Origin: Fibrobacter succinogenes
GTDB taxonomy: Bacteria > Fibrobacterota > Fibrobacteria > Fibrobacterales > Fibrobacteraceae
DNA length: 64,000 bases
Direction of reading: 5' to 3'
Assembly: GCA_902761355.1 (NCBI GenBank)
Contig: CACWJY010000003.1
Location: 62,001 to 126,000 of the forward strand
Part shown: positions 49,348 through 58,906 of the stretch, in pieces
Layout: each line of letters begins with the position of its first letter
Position numbering within the stretch: the first letter of the stretch is position 1
Notes under the pieces: generated by a model
What the model was told of the DNA's origin: nothing
What the model saw: only the letters and a program-made list of their open reading frames with translations
Databases searched by the model: none
Position numbers and translations under genes: made by a program

Positions 49348-50555
49348 TGAATCCGCTGACTTTAATCAAAATCGCACTCAAGGCACTGCTGCGTAACCGC
49401 ATGCGCACTTTCCTTTCGGTACTCGGCATCGTGATTGGTGTCGCGGCAGTGATTGCCATGGTCGCCATGGGCGAAGGCTCCCGCATCTCCATCAAGGAAC
49501 AGATGACCGCGATGGGTTCTAACGCCATCATCATCATGCCCAACCGCGACCGACGCGGCGGCGTGCAAATGGAATCCAACAGCGAACTCCTCGAAGAAGC
49601 CGACATCATCGCTATCCGCGAAAACGCCACCTACATTGACGGCGTTTCGCCGATGATGACCGTTGGCGGGCAGGCGATTGTAGGCAACAACAACTCCCCC
49701 ACGACACTGAGTGGAATTTCTGCCGACTACCTCAAAATCCGCAACTACGAAATCGAGGATGGCGTGATGTTCGACGACGTCACGGACCGAATGTCAAAAG
49801 TCTGCGTCATCGGACAAACCGTCGTCAAAAACCTGTTCCCCGAAGGCGACCCCATCGGTAAAACCATCCGCTACAAGAACATTCCCTTAAAAGTTATCGG
49901 CACCCTAAAAGCAAAAGGCTCCGGTGACTTCGGGCAAGACAACGACGACGTCATCTTTACGCCGTACCAGACGGTAATGCGGCGTTTTTCTGCCACCACG
50001 AACATCCGCCAGATTTTTGCGAACTCCATCGGCGAAGGCTACGCCGAAAAGGCAACCGAAGAAATCATGAATATCCTCAAGGAACGCCGCGGCTGGACCA
50101 AGCCCGTCGACCCCTTCCGCATATTCACCCAAGAAGAAATGATTCAGACCATTACGAGTACCTCCGACATGATTTCTCTGGTGCTCACGATCATCGCTGG
50201 AATTAGTTTGTTTGTAGGCGGCATCGGAATCATGAACATCATGTACGTATCTGTCACCGAGCGCACCAAAGAAATTGGCCTCCGCATGGCAATTGGCGCC
50301 CGCGGCAAAGACATCATGTTTCAATTCTTGTTCGAATCGGTGATTATCAGCCTGCTCGGCGGCATTATAGGGATTGCGCTTGGCATTGCCGCCTCCGAAA
50401 TCGTGAAAATCGCCTTTAACATGCCCATGAGCGTCTCGGTGACCAGCGTAATCGTGAGCTTTGCCGTATGCTTTGCGACTGGCGTATTCTTTGGCTGGTA
50501 CCCCGCACGCAAGGCAAGCCGACTCGACCCGATTGAAGCATTAAGGTTCGAATAA
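49347..50555 (+). CDS. MacB-like ABC transporter permease (FtsX domain)
   Basis: A 402-residue permease: N-terminal helix (residues about 18-45, RTFLSVLGIVIGVAAVIAMVAMGEG), a large periplasmic MacB-core domain (about 50-275) and three C-terminal helices in an FtsX domain (SLVLTIIAGISLFVGGIGIMNIMYVSVTERTKEIGLR). It exports or extracts peptides, lipoproteins or toxins across the envelope with an adaptor; no MacA-like adaptor or TolC homologue is in the window. Its stop precedes the GH9 promoter by about 65 bp, and no strong terminator separates them. Confidence 0.9.
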   Translation: MNPLTLIKIALKALLRNRMRTFLSVLGIVIGVAAVIAMVAMGEGSRISIKEQMTAMGSNAIIIMPNRDRRGGVQMESNSELLEEADIIAIRENATYIDGVSPMMTVGGQAIVGNNNSPTTLSGISADYLKIRNYEIEDGVMFDDVTDRMSKVCVIGQTVVKNLFPEGDPIGKTIRYKNIPLKVIGTLKAKGSGDFGQDNDDVIFTPYQTVMRRFSATTNIRQIFANSIGEGYAEKATEEIMNILKERRGWTKPVDPFRIFTQEEMIQTITSTSDMISLVLTIIAGISLFVGGIGIMNIMYVSVTERTKEIGLRMAIGARGKDIMFQFLFESVIISLLGGIIGIALGIAASEIVKIAFNMPMSVSVTSVIVSFAVCFATGVFFGWYPARKASRLDPIEALRFE

Positions 50556-50621
50556 TTTCGACATATTATGCGAACCCTGTCACAAAAAAATGTAACATAA
50601 AGCATTCGTTTACAAACCTGC

Positions 50622-50650
50622 TTGAAAGTTTGCCCAACATTACTTATAAT
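50622..50650 (+). promoter_or_regulatory. Consensus promoter of the tandem GH9 genes
   Basis: TTGAAA (50,622-50,627), 17-bp spacer, TATAAT (50,645-50,650). Transcription would start near 50,657, giving a leader of about 20 nt with GGAGG before the ATG at 50,678. Confidence 0.7.
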
Positions 50651-50677
50651 TACCTTACGCCCGTCTCGGAGGTAATT

Positions 50678-53600
50678 ATGAAGAAGAACAAGAAAGTTCA
50701 ATCCATTATGGCCGCGTCCGCATTCGCGGCCTTTTCGGCAACGGTGGCTTTGGGGGCCACCACGCCTTACGACCTAATTCGCCCGACATGGCCACTGAGC
50801 TGGGATGCAAAGGTGTTCGAGAAGTTCGACACGACTGTCACCAAGAAAACAGGTATGCTTCCGAAAGAAGCAACACCTGAAAGTTTCAAGGCGGGAGAAC
50901 TGATGCCTGACACCTTGGACCAGGCCTATCTTGACGCCATCAACACCAAGATTTCGCCAATTCGCGTAAACCAGGCGGGCTACCTTAAAAAAGATCCGGA
51001 ACGCCAGTTCTATTACGTAGGCGACGCAACCGAATTCGAAGTCGTGGATGCCAACGGAAAGTCACTCAGCACTAAAGTAACCGGAACCCTTACCCCGAGC
51101 GGCATCACAACCTCAAGTGACTGGACCATTATTGCGGGCACCGATGCATCAACAAACGACCAAAAACGTTATCAGGTCGATATTGCCGGACCTTCCGGCA
51201 AAATTCTTATCGGTAGAATTCCACAAAGCGTACCTACCGACAAACACCTGCGCATCAAGGTGGGTAACGATGTTTCGAGTACCTTTATTATCAGCGACGA
51301 CGTTTACACCATGGCGAAGGATGCAACCCTTAAATTCCTTGGCGTTCAACGCAGTGGCAACTCCGATTCATGGTTTCATGGACCAAGCCACGTAAAAGAT
51401 GGTGGCGGTCCGATTGTTACAGGTAGCGAAGATGCTCGCGGCCCCTTTGAAGCATCACGTGCAGGAACCCTTGCAGGCGGCTGGTACGACTGCGGTGACC
51501 ACCTGAAGGAATCGCAGACACAAGCTTTCACCTTTATGGCACTTGCCGTGATGTCGGCCACCAACCCGGCCAAGGATGTGGACCATTACGCCTATAACCA
51601 CGGCGAATTTGTTGAAACCGATGGCATTCCCGATGTTTTGCGCGAAGCCAAGCATGGTGCAGACTTTTTCTTGAGAGCATTCAACTTTGCCAAGGGCGTT
51701 GTCGACGACATGCCGGTTTCTGTTGGAAACTTCGGTAGTGATCATGGTTCATGGACTCGTCCAGAATTTTCGGATTATCTTCCGACCGACGGTTCTGCCA
51801 CAGCCCAAGACCGCGGCGGCCCCGAATCTAGAACCGCTCGCCTCGGCGAACTCGGTTCTAACATCGCAGGCGAAATCGTTGCTGGTCTCGCCATCTTGAG
51901 CAAGGACTATGCCAAGTACGACAAGGACTTTGCGGACAGCTGCTTGATGGTCGCCGAAAAGATGTATGATTTTGCCAAGGCTCTCGCCCAAGGCAAGTCT
52001 TTCAAGAACAATACGCATGCTGCAGGCTGGAGCTCTCCCGCCTATAATGGCAACAACGAATTCTACGATGACATGGCTTTGGCCTCGGTAGCTCTTCTGT
52101 ATGCCACCGGCAAAAAAGACTATGCCGATGACATGATTCGCACCAAGAACCTGGTGACCGGGCAGAGTTACGCGAACGGTGCGGGCGCTTTTGAAGGAGG
52201 CTGGTTCGTTACGCCAGACAAGGGTTTCTTCAAGAACGCAAAGAACACTAGCTGGGCAAACTCCTATTCCTACGCCCTATACGCATTATACAAGCTGATT
52301 CTTGCCGACAAGACAAAGGCTATTACTGAATACGGCCTTACCGAAGAAGAACGCTTGGCCGCCATTGAAGACTGCCTCGCCAACATGATTTACAATTTAG
52401 GCAATATAAGCAACAACGGCACAGTTTCCATCACCCTCCCCAAGGGTGACATAGGCTGGAAGGAAAACACTGTTTCTTTTGACCCCACCTGGTACGCCAT
52501 GATGACAGACCAGACCTGGATTTTTAACCGCTATCAAGCGGGCAACATCTTTGAAGTTCTTGCATACACCGATGTAGCAAGGGATATCGAAAAGCAGGAA
52601 TTAAATCTCCCGATTATGGGCTTCCCAAACTGGAGAGCCGATGAAATGCAGCAACTCGGCATAAACCAGCTGAACTACATGTTCGGCGTAAACCCATGGG
52701 ACATTTCGTTTGTGTATGGCGTGGGCGATAAAAATGACGCTCACCCGCACCACCGCGCCGCAAACCCAGAAGGCAGAAATACGCCCGCTCTTAGCTACAA
52801 GTATGTTTGCCCTACCGGAGGGCTTTTCGGAGGAGTAACTCCAAGTACAACAAATTCCATAAGTCCCTCTACGATGAGTTGGGAGAACTATCATTTATCT
52901 GAAACCTGTCTTGACGCATCAACCATACTTCTGTCGTCACTTACCATCGTGAGCAACGGCGGCGATGACTACTACGAAAAGAAGTGCGACAAGTGCAAAA
53001 CCGGCGACGCCACGCCTTTAGCAGAAGACACAGCTTACGCAGCGGCATTCCATTACGCCTCTAGCGAATCGGACACGATTAACATCCGCGTTTCTAACGA
53101 ATCTTTAGGCAAGTTAGACAGCGTTGTCGCCTATATCTATTTTGACGCACCCGAAGATTACATGTCAGCTTATGAGCTCTTGTATAAGATAGACTCTTGC
53201 CAAACATTCGATTTAGCTGGTTTTAATAGACTCTGCGCAGAAAGCATCGCTAGTCAAAAACTCGGCGAGCCGCAAAAAGTCGAAGATTCGTTCAATAAAG
53301 ACAAGAATACCTATTCTTGGTCTCAGCCTATTTTCTTGGGCGACCTTGATATCGGCAATCAAATCATGATTGAACTTGTAGCCAGTACAACTTCCAAGTT
53401 CAAGGCTACCGATAGCTGGAGCTTTACCGCCCACACCGCCACCAAGGACGCTCCCGCATACGCAGGAATTCCTGAATGGACAGCAGGACAAGGCGAAATT
53501 CAAAAAGGCCCCAAGGATCCCTACATTGTCCTCCGCAGCAAGGGCAAGCTCCTGTGGGGTTACGGTCCGGGCAAAACCACCAGCGACCGCGTAGGTTTCG

Positions 53601-53848
53601 CAAAAGCAGTCGACATCGCTAAGGCACACATGCAGGTAAGCAACAACAAGCTCTACGTGCTTGCCACCGCACAGGGAACCAAGACCGTGAAAATTTTCGA
53701 CATGCTCGGAAACCAGCTCTCGGTCAAGACCTTCGACGGAACCCGCACCGAAGTGAACCTCGCCAAGCTTCCGCACCATGGTGTCCTAATTGCACGAGTC
53801 ATGCAAAACGACAAACTCCTTGCCACCAAGGCCATTAAAATAAAGTAA
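50678..53848 (+). CDS. Secreted GH9 cellulase (first of a tandem pair)
   Basis: A 1,056-residue exported endoglucanase-type enzyme that cleaves beta-1,4-glucan. Order: signal peptide (ending ALG-AT), a short TPYDLIRPTWPLSWD segment, an N-terminal immunoglobulin-like domain (ISPIRVNQAGYLKKDPERQFYYVG, residues about 90-190), a GH9 (alpha/alpha)6 catalytic domain (about 210-760) with WYDCGDHLKES (catalytic Asp), HPHHRAANPEGRN and WENYHLSETCLDAS (general acid Glu), an unassigned beta domain (about 790-940) and a C-terminal sorting-like domain (VKIFDMLGNQL ... TKAIKIK) resembling type IX secretion tails. GGAGG precedes ATG 50,678. It is followed after 23 bp by a close paralogue. Confidence 0.92.
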   Translation: MKKNKKVQSIMAASAFAAFSATVALGATTPYDLIRPTWPLSWDAKVFEKFDTTVTKKTGMLPKEATPESFKAGELMPDTLDQAYLDAINTKISPIRVNQAGYLKKDPERQFYYVGDATEFEVVDANGKSLSTKVTGTLTPSGITTSSDWTIIAGTDASTNDQKRYQVDIAGPSGKILIGRIPQSVPTDKHLRIKVGNDVSSTFIISDDVYTMAKDATLKFLGVQRSGNSDSWFHGPSHVKDGGGPIVTGSEDARGPFEASRAGTLAGGWYDCGDHLKESQTQAFTFMALAVMSATNPAKDVDHYAYNHGEFVETDGIPDVLREAKHGADFFLRAFNFAKGVVDDMPVSVGNFGSDHGSWTRPEFSDYLPTDGSATAQDRGGPESRTARLGELGSNIAGEIVAGLAILSKDYAKYDKDFADSCLMVAEKMYDFAKALAQGKSFKNNTHAAGWSSPAYNGNNEFYDDMALASVALLYATGKKDYADDMIRTKNLVTGQSYANGAGAFEGGWFVTPDKGFFKNAKNTSWANSYSYALYALYKLILADKTKAITEYGLTEEERLAAIEDCLANMIYNLGNISNNGTVSITLPKGDIGWKENTVSFDPTWYAMMTDQTWIFNRYQAGNIFEVLAYTDVARDIEKQELNLPIMGFPNWRADEMQQLGINQLNYMFGVNPWDISFVYGVGDKNDAHPHHRAANPEGRNTPALSYKYVCPTGGLFGGVTPSTTNSISPSTMSWENYHLSETCLDASTILLSSLTIVSNGGDDYYEKKCDKCKTGDATPLAEDTAYAAAFHYASSESDTINIRVSNESLGKLDSVVAYIYFDAPEDYMSAYELLYKIDSCQTFDLAGFNRLCAESIASQKLGEPQKVEDSFNKDKNTYSWSQPIFLGDLDIGNQIMIELVASTTSKFKATDSWSFTAHTATKDAPAYAGIPEWTAGQGEIQKGPKDPYIVLRSKGKLLWGYGPGKTTSDRVGFAKAVDIAKAHMQVSNNKLYVLATAQGTKTVKIFDMLGNQLSVKTFDGTRTEVNLAKLPHHGVLIARVMQNDKLLATKAIKIK

Positions 53849-53871
53849 GCACATTACTTTCGGAGATAATT

Positions 53872-56800
53872 ATGAAGAAGAACAAAAAAGTTCAATCCAT
53901 TATGGCTGCGTCCGCATTCGCGGCCTTTTCGGCAACGGCGGCTTTGGGGGCCACCACGCCTTATGACCTGATTCGCCCGACATGGCCCTTAAGCTGGGAT
54001 GCGAAGGTGTTCGACAAGTTCGACACCACGGGGGCCCACAAAGTCGGCATGCTGCCCAAAGAAGCGACACCCGCAAGTTTCAAGGCGGGTGAACTGATGC
54101 CCGACACCCTAGACCAGGCCTACCTTGACGCTATCAACACCAAGATTTCGCCGATCCGCGTAAACCAAGCCGGTTACCTTAAGAGCGATACGGAACGTCA
54201 GTTCTATTACGTGGGCACCGCCACCGAATTTGAAGTGGTCGATGCTTACGGTAAGTCGCTCAGCACCAAGGTCACGGGGACCTTCAAGACCTCCGGAGTC
54301 AAGACGACCAGCGATTGGACAATTGCGGCAGGCGCAGGCGTCATCTCGAATAACGAAAAGCGCTACACCGTCAATTTCACGGGCCCTTCCGGCATTATCC
54401 AGGTCGGCAACATTCCTCAGTCCGTACCGACCGACAAACGCCTTCGCATTAAAGTCGGCGACAACATTTCGAGCACCTTTATTATCAGCGATGATGTTTA
54501 CACCATGGCAAAGGATGCCTCGCTCAAGTTTTTCGGAATCCAGCGCAGCGGTAATTCCGAATCCTGGTTCCACGGCCCAAGCCACGTAAAGGACGGTGCA
54601 GGAAAAGTCGTTCTCGGCACAGGAACGGACGCCGTCACATCTAACAGTATTTCGCCCAAGGCCGGTGACCTACAGGGTGGCTGGTATGACTGCGGCGACC
54701 ACCTCAAGGAATCTCAGACCCAGGCCTTCGCCTTTATGGCACTCGCCGTGATATCGGCCACGAACCCGGCCAAGGACGTGGACCATTACGCCTACAACCA
54801 GGGCGAATTTGTAAAGACCGATAACATACCCGATGTTTTACGCGAAGCCAAGCATGGCGCCGACTTTTTCTTGAGAGCCTACAATGTTGCTAAAGGCGTA
54901 ATTGATGACATGCCTGTTTCTATAGGCAATTTTGGAAGCGACCACAGTTTTTGGAGCCGCCCCGAAACCCAAGACAACGTAACTCTATCTGGCCGTGGGG
55001 GGCCCGCCGATCGCGATATACGCCTCGGCGAACTCGGTTCCAACGTCTCGGGCGAAATCGCCGCAGGTCTTGCCATTTTAAGCAAGGACTACGCCAAGTA
55101 CGACAAGGACTTTGCAGACAGCTGCTTGACAGTCGCCGAAAAGATGTACGATTTCGCCAAGAGTCTCGCCCAAGGCAAGTCCAGCTACGACGACGGCAAG
55201 CCATTTGTCAATAACAAAAAAGCCGCAGGTTGGGGTTCCTCCGCCTATGTAGGTAACAGCGACTTCGAAGACGAACTGGCAATCGCCTCGGTTGCACTCC
55301 TGTACGCCACAGGCGAAAAGCAGTACGCCGATGACGCCCTACGCAATACGGAACTGTACAGTGAACAATCACACGAAGACTGCGCAGGTTGTTTTGATGG
55401 TGGCTGGTTCATGACAAAAAACAGAGGCATGTTGAAAAACGGTTTAAGTACCAGTTGGTCCCAATCACACTCTTATGCCTTATACGCCCTGTATAAATTA
55501 ATTTTGGCCGACAGCAAAAAGGCCGAGGCATACGGGCTTACCGAAACGGAACGATTGGCCGCCATTGAAGATTGTCTTGCAGATATGATTATAAACCTTT
55601 CCCGCACAAGTAAAGGCACCGTCGCCGTTACGTTACCAGGAACCGACTATTCTAATAAGAACTCCGTAATAGAATACGACCCCACCTGGTATTTAATGCG
55701 AATCGATTTCGATTGGGTCTTCAACCGCTATCACATGGGAAACATCTTTGACGTCCTGGCATACGCCGAAGTCGCAGCCGATATCGAAAAGCAGGGATTC
55801 AAACTCCCCACCATGGCATCGACCAACCTCAAGGCAAGCGAACTAAAGCAGCTCGGCATCAACCAGCTCAACTACATATTCGGCGTAAACCCGTGGGACG
55901 TTTCGTTCGTTTACGGCGTAGGCGACAAGAACGACGCCCACCCACACCATAGAGCCTCTAACCCCGAAGGCAGAAACACCCCCGGCCTTAACTATAAGTA
56001 CACATGCCCTGTCGGCGCCCTGTTTGGAGGTGTAAGGCCGGATTCCGCAAATTCCTGGACTCCTGGTGATGCCAAATATAGCTGGGAAAACTACATACTC
56101 TCCGAAACATGCCTTGACGCCTCTACGGTTCTTTTGTCAGCCCTCACCCTCGTGAGCAACGGCGGAAGCGACTACTACAAAAAGGAGTGCGAAAGCTGCA
56201 AGCAAAAAGAAGCCACTCCCTTTGAGCCGGTATATGCAACAGCCTACCGTTATGAATTTTATAAGGACAGAGAAAGTTTCAGCATCAACATTCCCATTAC
56301 CAACATGAACAATTTGGATAGCGTCGTAGTCTACGTTTACTATGACGCCACCGAAGAAGACGTCAATTCATGCGGCGTATTATTTAATGAAAATCTTTGT
56401 CAGGCATACGACATCGTCGGATTCAATCACCCCTGCGAAAACGATGAACAAATACGGAACAGCCTTAGAAAAAGCAAGCCCCAAAAAGTCGAGGATACCT
56501 ACAACAAGGACAAGGGCACTTACACCTGGGTTACCCCGATCTTCATCGGAGACTTAGCCTTTGGTACACGCCTCCGATTGGACTTTGATGTCTCTTCAGG
56601 AATCCCTAGCGACGAGGGAAATACATGCGAACTACTTTCGGAACCTTCAAAAGTCAAGATTGCTGACGGCTGGAGCTTTGCCGCCCACAAAGCAAGCAAC
56701 AACACCCCCGCCTACGAAGGCGCTCCATTCTGGGAGAAGGACCAGGGCGATATACAAGAAGCACCCAAGGCTCCCTACATCGTTATCCGCAGCAAGGGTA

Positions 56801-57099
56801 AGTGGGTGTGGGGCTACGGACCGGGCAGTACCACTAGCGACGGATTCGTAAAGATTGCCAAGGCGACACCGAGCGCCCATATGCAGGTGAGCGGAAGAAA
56901 CCTCTTTGTACAGGCCACTGCACAAGGCACCAAGACCGTAAAGATCTTTGATGTTCTCGGCAACCAGCTCTTGACCCAGACCTTCAACGGAACATCCGCC
57001 CAGGTAGACCTCGCAAATCTCCCGCACCGAGGCGCCATGATTGCAAGACTTGTGTCGGGAAACAAGCTCCTTGCCATCAAATCCATTAGAATCAAATAA
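53872..57099 (+). CDS. Secreted GH9 cellulase (second of a tandem pair)
   Basis: A 1,075-residue paralogue of the upstream GH9 enzyme with the same domain order: signal peptide, Ig-like domain (ISPIRVNQAGYLKSDTERQFYYVG), catalytic domain with WYDCGDHLKES, HPHHRASNPEGRN and WENYILSETCLDAS, an unassigned beta domain (more diverged, with four extra Cys) and the C-terminal sorting-like domain (TKTVKIFDVLGNQL ... IKSIRIK). The first 40 codons are almost identical to the neighbour even at DNA level, whereas the middle differs, so duplication followed by local gene conversion is likely. GGAGATAATT precedes ATG 53,872. The pair shares the promoter at 50,622 and ends at the terminator at 57,122. Confidence 0.92.
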   Translation: MKKNKKVQSIMAASAFAAFSATAALGATTPYDLIRPTWPLSWDAKVFDKFDTTGAHKVGMLPKEATPASFKAGELMPDTLDQAYLDAINTKISPIRVNQAGYLKSDTERQFYYVGTATEFEVVDAYGKSLSTKVTGTFKTSGVKTTSDWTIAAGAGVISNNEKRYTVNFTGPSGIIQVGNIPQSVPTDKRLRIKVGDNISSTFIISDDVYTMAKDASLKFFGIQRSGNSESWFHGPSHVKDGAGKVVLGTGTDAVTSNSISPKAGDLQGGWYDCGDHLKESQTQAFAFMALAVISATNPAKDVDHYAYNQGEFVKTDNIPDVLREAKHGADFFLRAYNVAKGVIDDMPVSIGNFGSDHSFWSRPETQDNVTLSGRGGPADRDIRLGELGSNVSGEIAAGLAILSKDYAKYDKDFADSCLTVAEKMYDFAKSLAQGKSSYDDGKPFVNNKKAAGWGSSAYVGNSDFEDELAIASVALLYATGEKQYADDALRNTELYSEQSHEDCAGCFDGGWFMTKNRGMLKNGLSTSWSQSHSYALYALYKLILADSKKAEAYGLTETERLAAIEDCLADMIINLSRTSKGTVAVTLPGTDYSNKNSVIEYDPTWYLMRIDFDWVFNRYHMGNIFDVLAYAEVAADIEKQGFKLPTMASTNLKASELKQLGINQLNYIFGVNPWDVSFVYGVGDKNDAHPHHRASNPEGRNTPGLNYKYTCPVGALFGGVRPDSANSWTPGDAKYSWENYILSETCLDASTVLLSALTLVSNGGSDYYKKECESCKQKEATPFEPVYATAYRYEFYKDRESFSINIPITNMNNLDSVVVYVYYDATEEDVNSCGVLFNENLCQAYDIVGFNHPCENDEQIRNSLRKSKPQKVEDTYNKDKGTYTWVTPIFIGDLAFGTRLRLDFDVSSGIPSDEGNTCELLSEPSKVKIADGWSFAAHKASNNTPAYEGAPFWEKDQGDIQEAPKAPYIVIRSKGKWVWGYGPGSTTSDGFVKIAKATPSAHMQVSGRNLFVQATAQGTKTVKIFDVLGNQLLTQTFNGTSAQVDLANLPHRGAMIARLVSGNKLLAIKSIRIK

Positions 57100-57121
57100 G
57101 CGCATTACATATCATGAAAAG

Positions 57122-57146
57122 GTCGGCCCGCAAAGCCGACTTTTTT
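57122..57146 (+). terminator. Intrinsic terminator of the GH9 pair
   Basis: GTCGGC-CCGCAAA-GCCGAC followed by TTTTTT, 23 bp after the second GH9 stop. Confidence 0.85.
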
Positions 57147-57192
57147 GTTTTTATTAGCTGCACATTCAAACTTTTTCATATATATTTAGGGC

Positions 57193-57828
57193 ATGAATCT
57201 GCTTGAATTTTTACAACCGATGCCAGTCGTGGGCATTCTCCGCGACATTCCCCAGGGCGCAGAAGAGGCATGCGTCAAGACCGCTGTTGAATGCGGTCTC
57301 AAGGCGATCGAAGTCACCATGAACACTGCTAACGCCGAAGCAATCATCGCCGACCTTAAGGCTGCGGCAAAGCCACACGGCATAGCCGTAGGCGCAGGCA
57401 CGGTCCGCCACGGGAGCGATCTCGACAAGGCCATTGCCGCAGGTGCCGAATTTATCGTGACGCCAAATACGCGCAACGAAATTATCCGACTCTCGGCCAC
57501 GGCACGCATCCCAATTATCCCGGGTGCACTCACACCGACCGAAGTGCAAAAGGCCTACGACCTGGGCGCTACCGCCGTAAAGATTTTCCCAGTCAACTGT
57601 GTCGGCGGCCCCGAATACATCAAAGCTCTGCGTGGACCATTCCGCGACATTCCGCTGATGGCATGCGGCGGCGTCAACCCGGAAAATGTCCAGTCCTACC
57701 TTAAAGCCGGAGCAAATCTGGTCTCGTTCGGTGCAAGCATCTACGACCCGAAACTCATGGCCGCAGGCGACTGGAAAACGATTGCAGACAAATTAAAAAC
57801 GTTACTCCATGCGGTAGCGACCCGCTAA
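57193..57828 (+). CDS. eda: KDPG/KHG aldolase family (Eda-like)
   Basis: A 211-residue class I aldolase of the 2-keto-3-deoxy-6-phosphogluconate / 4-hydroxy-2-oxoglutarate family. Seen: PVVGILRDIP near the N-terminus, the Glu in IEVTMNT, AGTVRHGSDLDKAIAAGAEFIVTPN, and the Schiff-base Lys in ATAVKIFPVN with CGGVNPENVQSYLKAGA. It would split KDPG or a related sugar-acid phosphate to pyruvate and an aldehyde; no Edd partner is nearby, so a role in uronate degradation is equally possible. ATG 57,193 has no Shine-Dalgarno; TATATTTA ends 4 nt upstream (leaderless candidate). Confidence 0.9.
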   Translation: MNLLEFLQPMPVVGILRDIPQGAEEACVKTAVECGLKAIEVTMNTANAEAIIADLKAAAKPHGIAVGAGTVRHGSDLDKAIAAGAEFIVTPNTRNEIIRLSATARIPIIPGALTPTEVQKAYDLGATAVKIFPVNCVGGPEYIKALRGPFRDIPLMACGGVNPENVQSYLKAGANLVSFGASIYDPKLMAAGDWKTIADKLKTLLHAVATR

Positions 57829-57853
57829 AATCCAAAAAAGCTGTTTATCAATA

Positions 57854-57887
57854 AAGCCCATCTTTAAAAAGACGGGCTTTTTTTATT
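57854..57887. terminator. Bidirectional terminator between the aldolase and response-regulator genes
   Basis: AAGCCC-A-TCTTT/AAAGA-C-GGGCTT stem with one mismatch and T runs on the plus strand (TTTTTTT); A residues on the other side make it usable on the minus strand. Confidence 0.8.
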
Positions 57888-57913
57888 GGATAAAGGCCTT
57901 TCACAGGCAAGTT

Positions 57914-58813
57914 TTACGTCTCGTCTGCTTTTTCGCTCTGTTCTTTTTTGGACTTTTCGCGCATTTCGTCTTTCATCTTGTACATCGAGATGTCGGCGCT
58001 ATGCAGCATGTCGTCCATTTCTTTATAGTCTTCGCTAGAATGAGCAATACCAAACGCAAAGGAGGCACGCTTGTCTACAATCGTGATTTCGGAAGCGGCC
58101 TTCTGCATACGCTCGGCGCAAATAAAGGCACCCCTCTTGTCCGTTTCAGGGCAAATCACCATGAACTCGTCGCCGCCCATACGGAACAGTTGGTCGGTTT
58201 CGCGCAAGATTTCTTTGATGGCACCCGATACCGAGCGCAACAGCAAGTCGCCCGCCTGGTGACCGTAATCGTCATTGATAGACTTGAGGCCATTAAGGTC
58301 GAAGTAGATAATGGCAAACTGCGTACCGTAACGCTTGCTTCTCGAGAACCACTCACGCAGCGAGTACACGCCATGGCGGCGGTTAAAGCAGCCCGTCATG
58401 TCGTCGGTGAGCGAAATGTCGCGCAGATTACGCAACGAGCGGGCCAGGCGAATATGCACATTCACGCGGGCAAGCAAAATCTCGGGAACAGCGCTCTTGA
58501 TGACAAAGTCAGACGCACCGGCCTGAAAGCCCTTGGTCACGCTGTCGCTGTCTTCGCGACTGGTAAGGAAAATAATCGGGAGGTCATCCAGCGGATGGCG
58601 CTGCCTAATGCGCAGGCACACATCAAAGCCGTTCATTTTCGGCATGTTGATGTCAAGCAGCACCAGGTCAACAACGTTGTCGCTCAAAAAGGTCAGAGCT
58701 TCTTCGCCAGAAGAACAGCAGGTCACATCGTACCCGACTTCTGCCAAAAGGTGGCGGGTCTTCTCGAGGACATCTTTATTATCATCTACGACAAGAATTT
58801 TTTCTTCTACCAT
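57914..58813 (-). CDS. Response regulator with GGDEF domain (PleD/WspR-like diguanylate cyclase)
   Basis: A 299-residue two-domain protein. Residues 1-120: receiver domain with acidic pair VVDDN, phospho-acceptor Asp in LVLLDINMPK, Thr in FLTSRED and Lys in VIKSA. Residues about 135-285: GGDEF domain with intact metal site (IIYFDLNGLKSIND) and RMGGDEFMV. Phosphorylation by an unseen histidine kinase should activate c-di-GMP synthesis. The C-terminus is a Lys/Glu-rich helix. GAGG precedes ATG 58,813. It is the third GGDEF protein in the window and the only one with a fully canonical signature. Confidence 0.9.
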   Translation of the reverse strand: MVEEKILVVDDNKDVLEKTRHLLAEVGYDVTCCSSGEEALTFLSDNVVDLVLLDINMPKMNGFDVCLRIRQRHPLDDLPIIFLTSREDSDSVTKGFQAGASDFVIKSAVPEILLARVNVHIRLARSLRNLRDISLTDDMTGCFNRRHGVYSLREWFSRSKRYGTQFAIIYFDLNGLKSINDDYGHQAGDLLLRSVSGAIKEILRETDQLFRMGGDEFMVICPETDKRGAFICAERMQKAASEITIVDKRASFAFGIAHSSEDYKEMDDMLHSADISMYKMKDEMREKSKKEQSEKADET

Positions 58814-58906
58814 TCGAAACCTCCCTGTTTAAACAAGGGCTCTCTTAAAATAATATTGTTTATCCGGAATAGTTACACTAACCCCGAATTTTTACAACAT
58901 CAACCG

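Noticed and set aside
48571-50555. Complete MacAB-TolC drug efflux operon
   Set aside because: Only ATPase and permease are present; no periplasmic adaptor or outer-membrane factor lies in the window.
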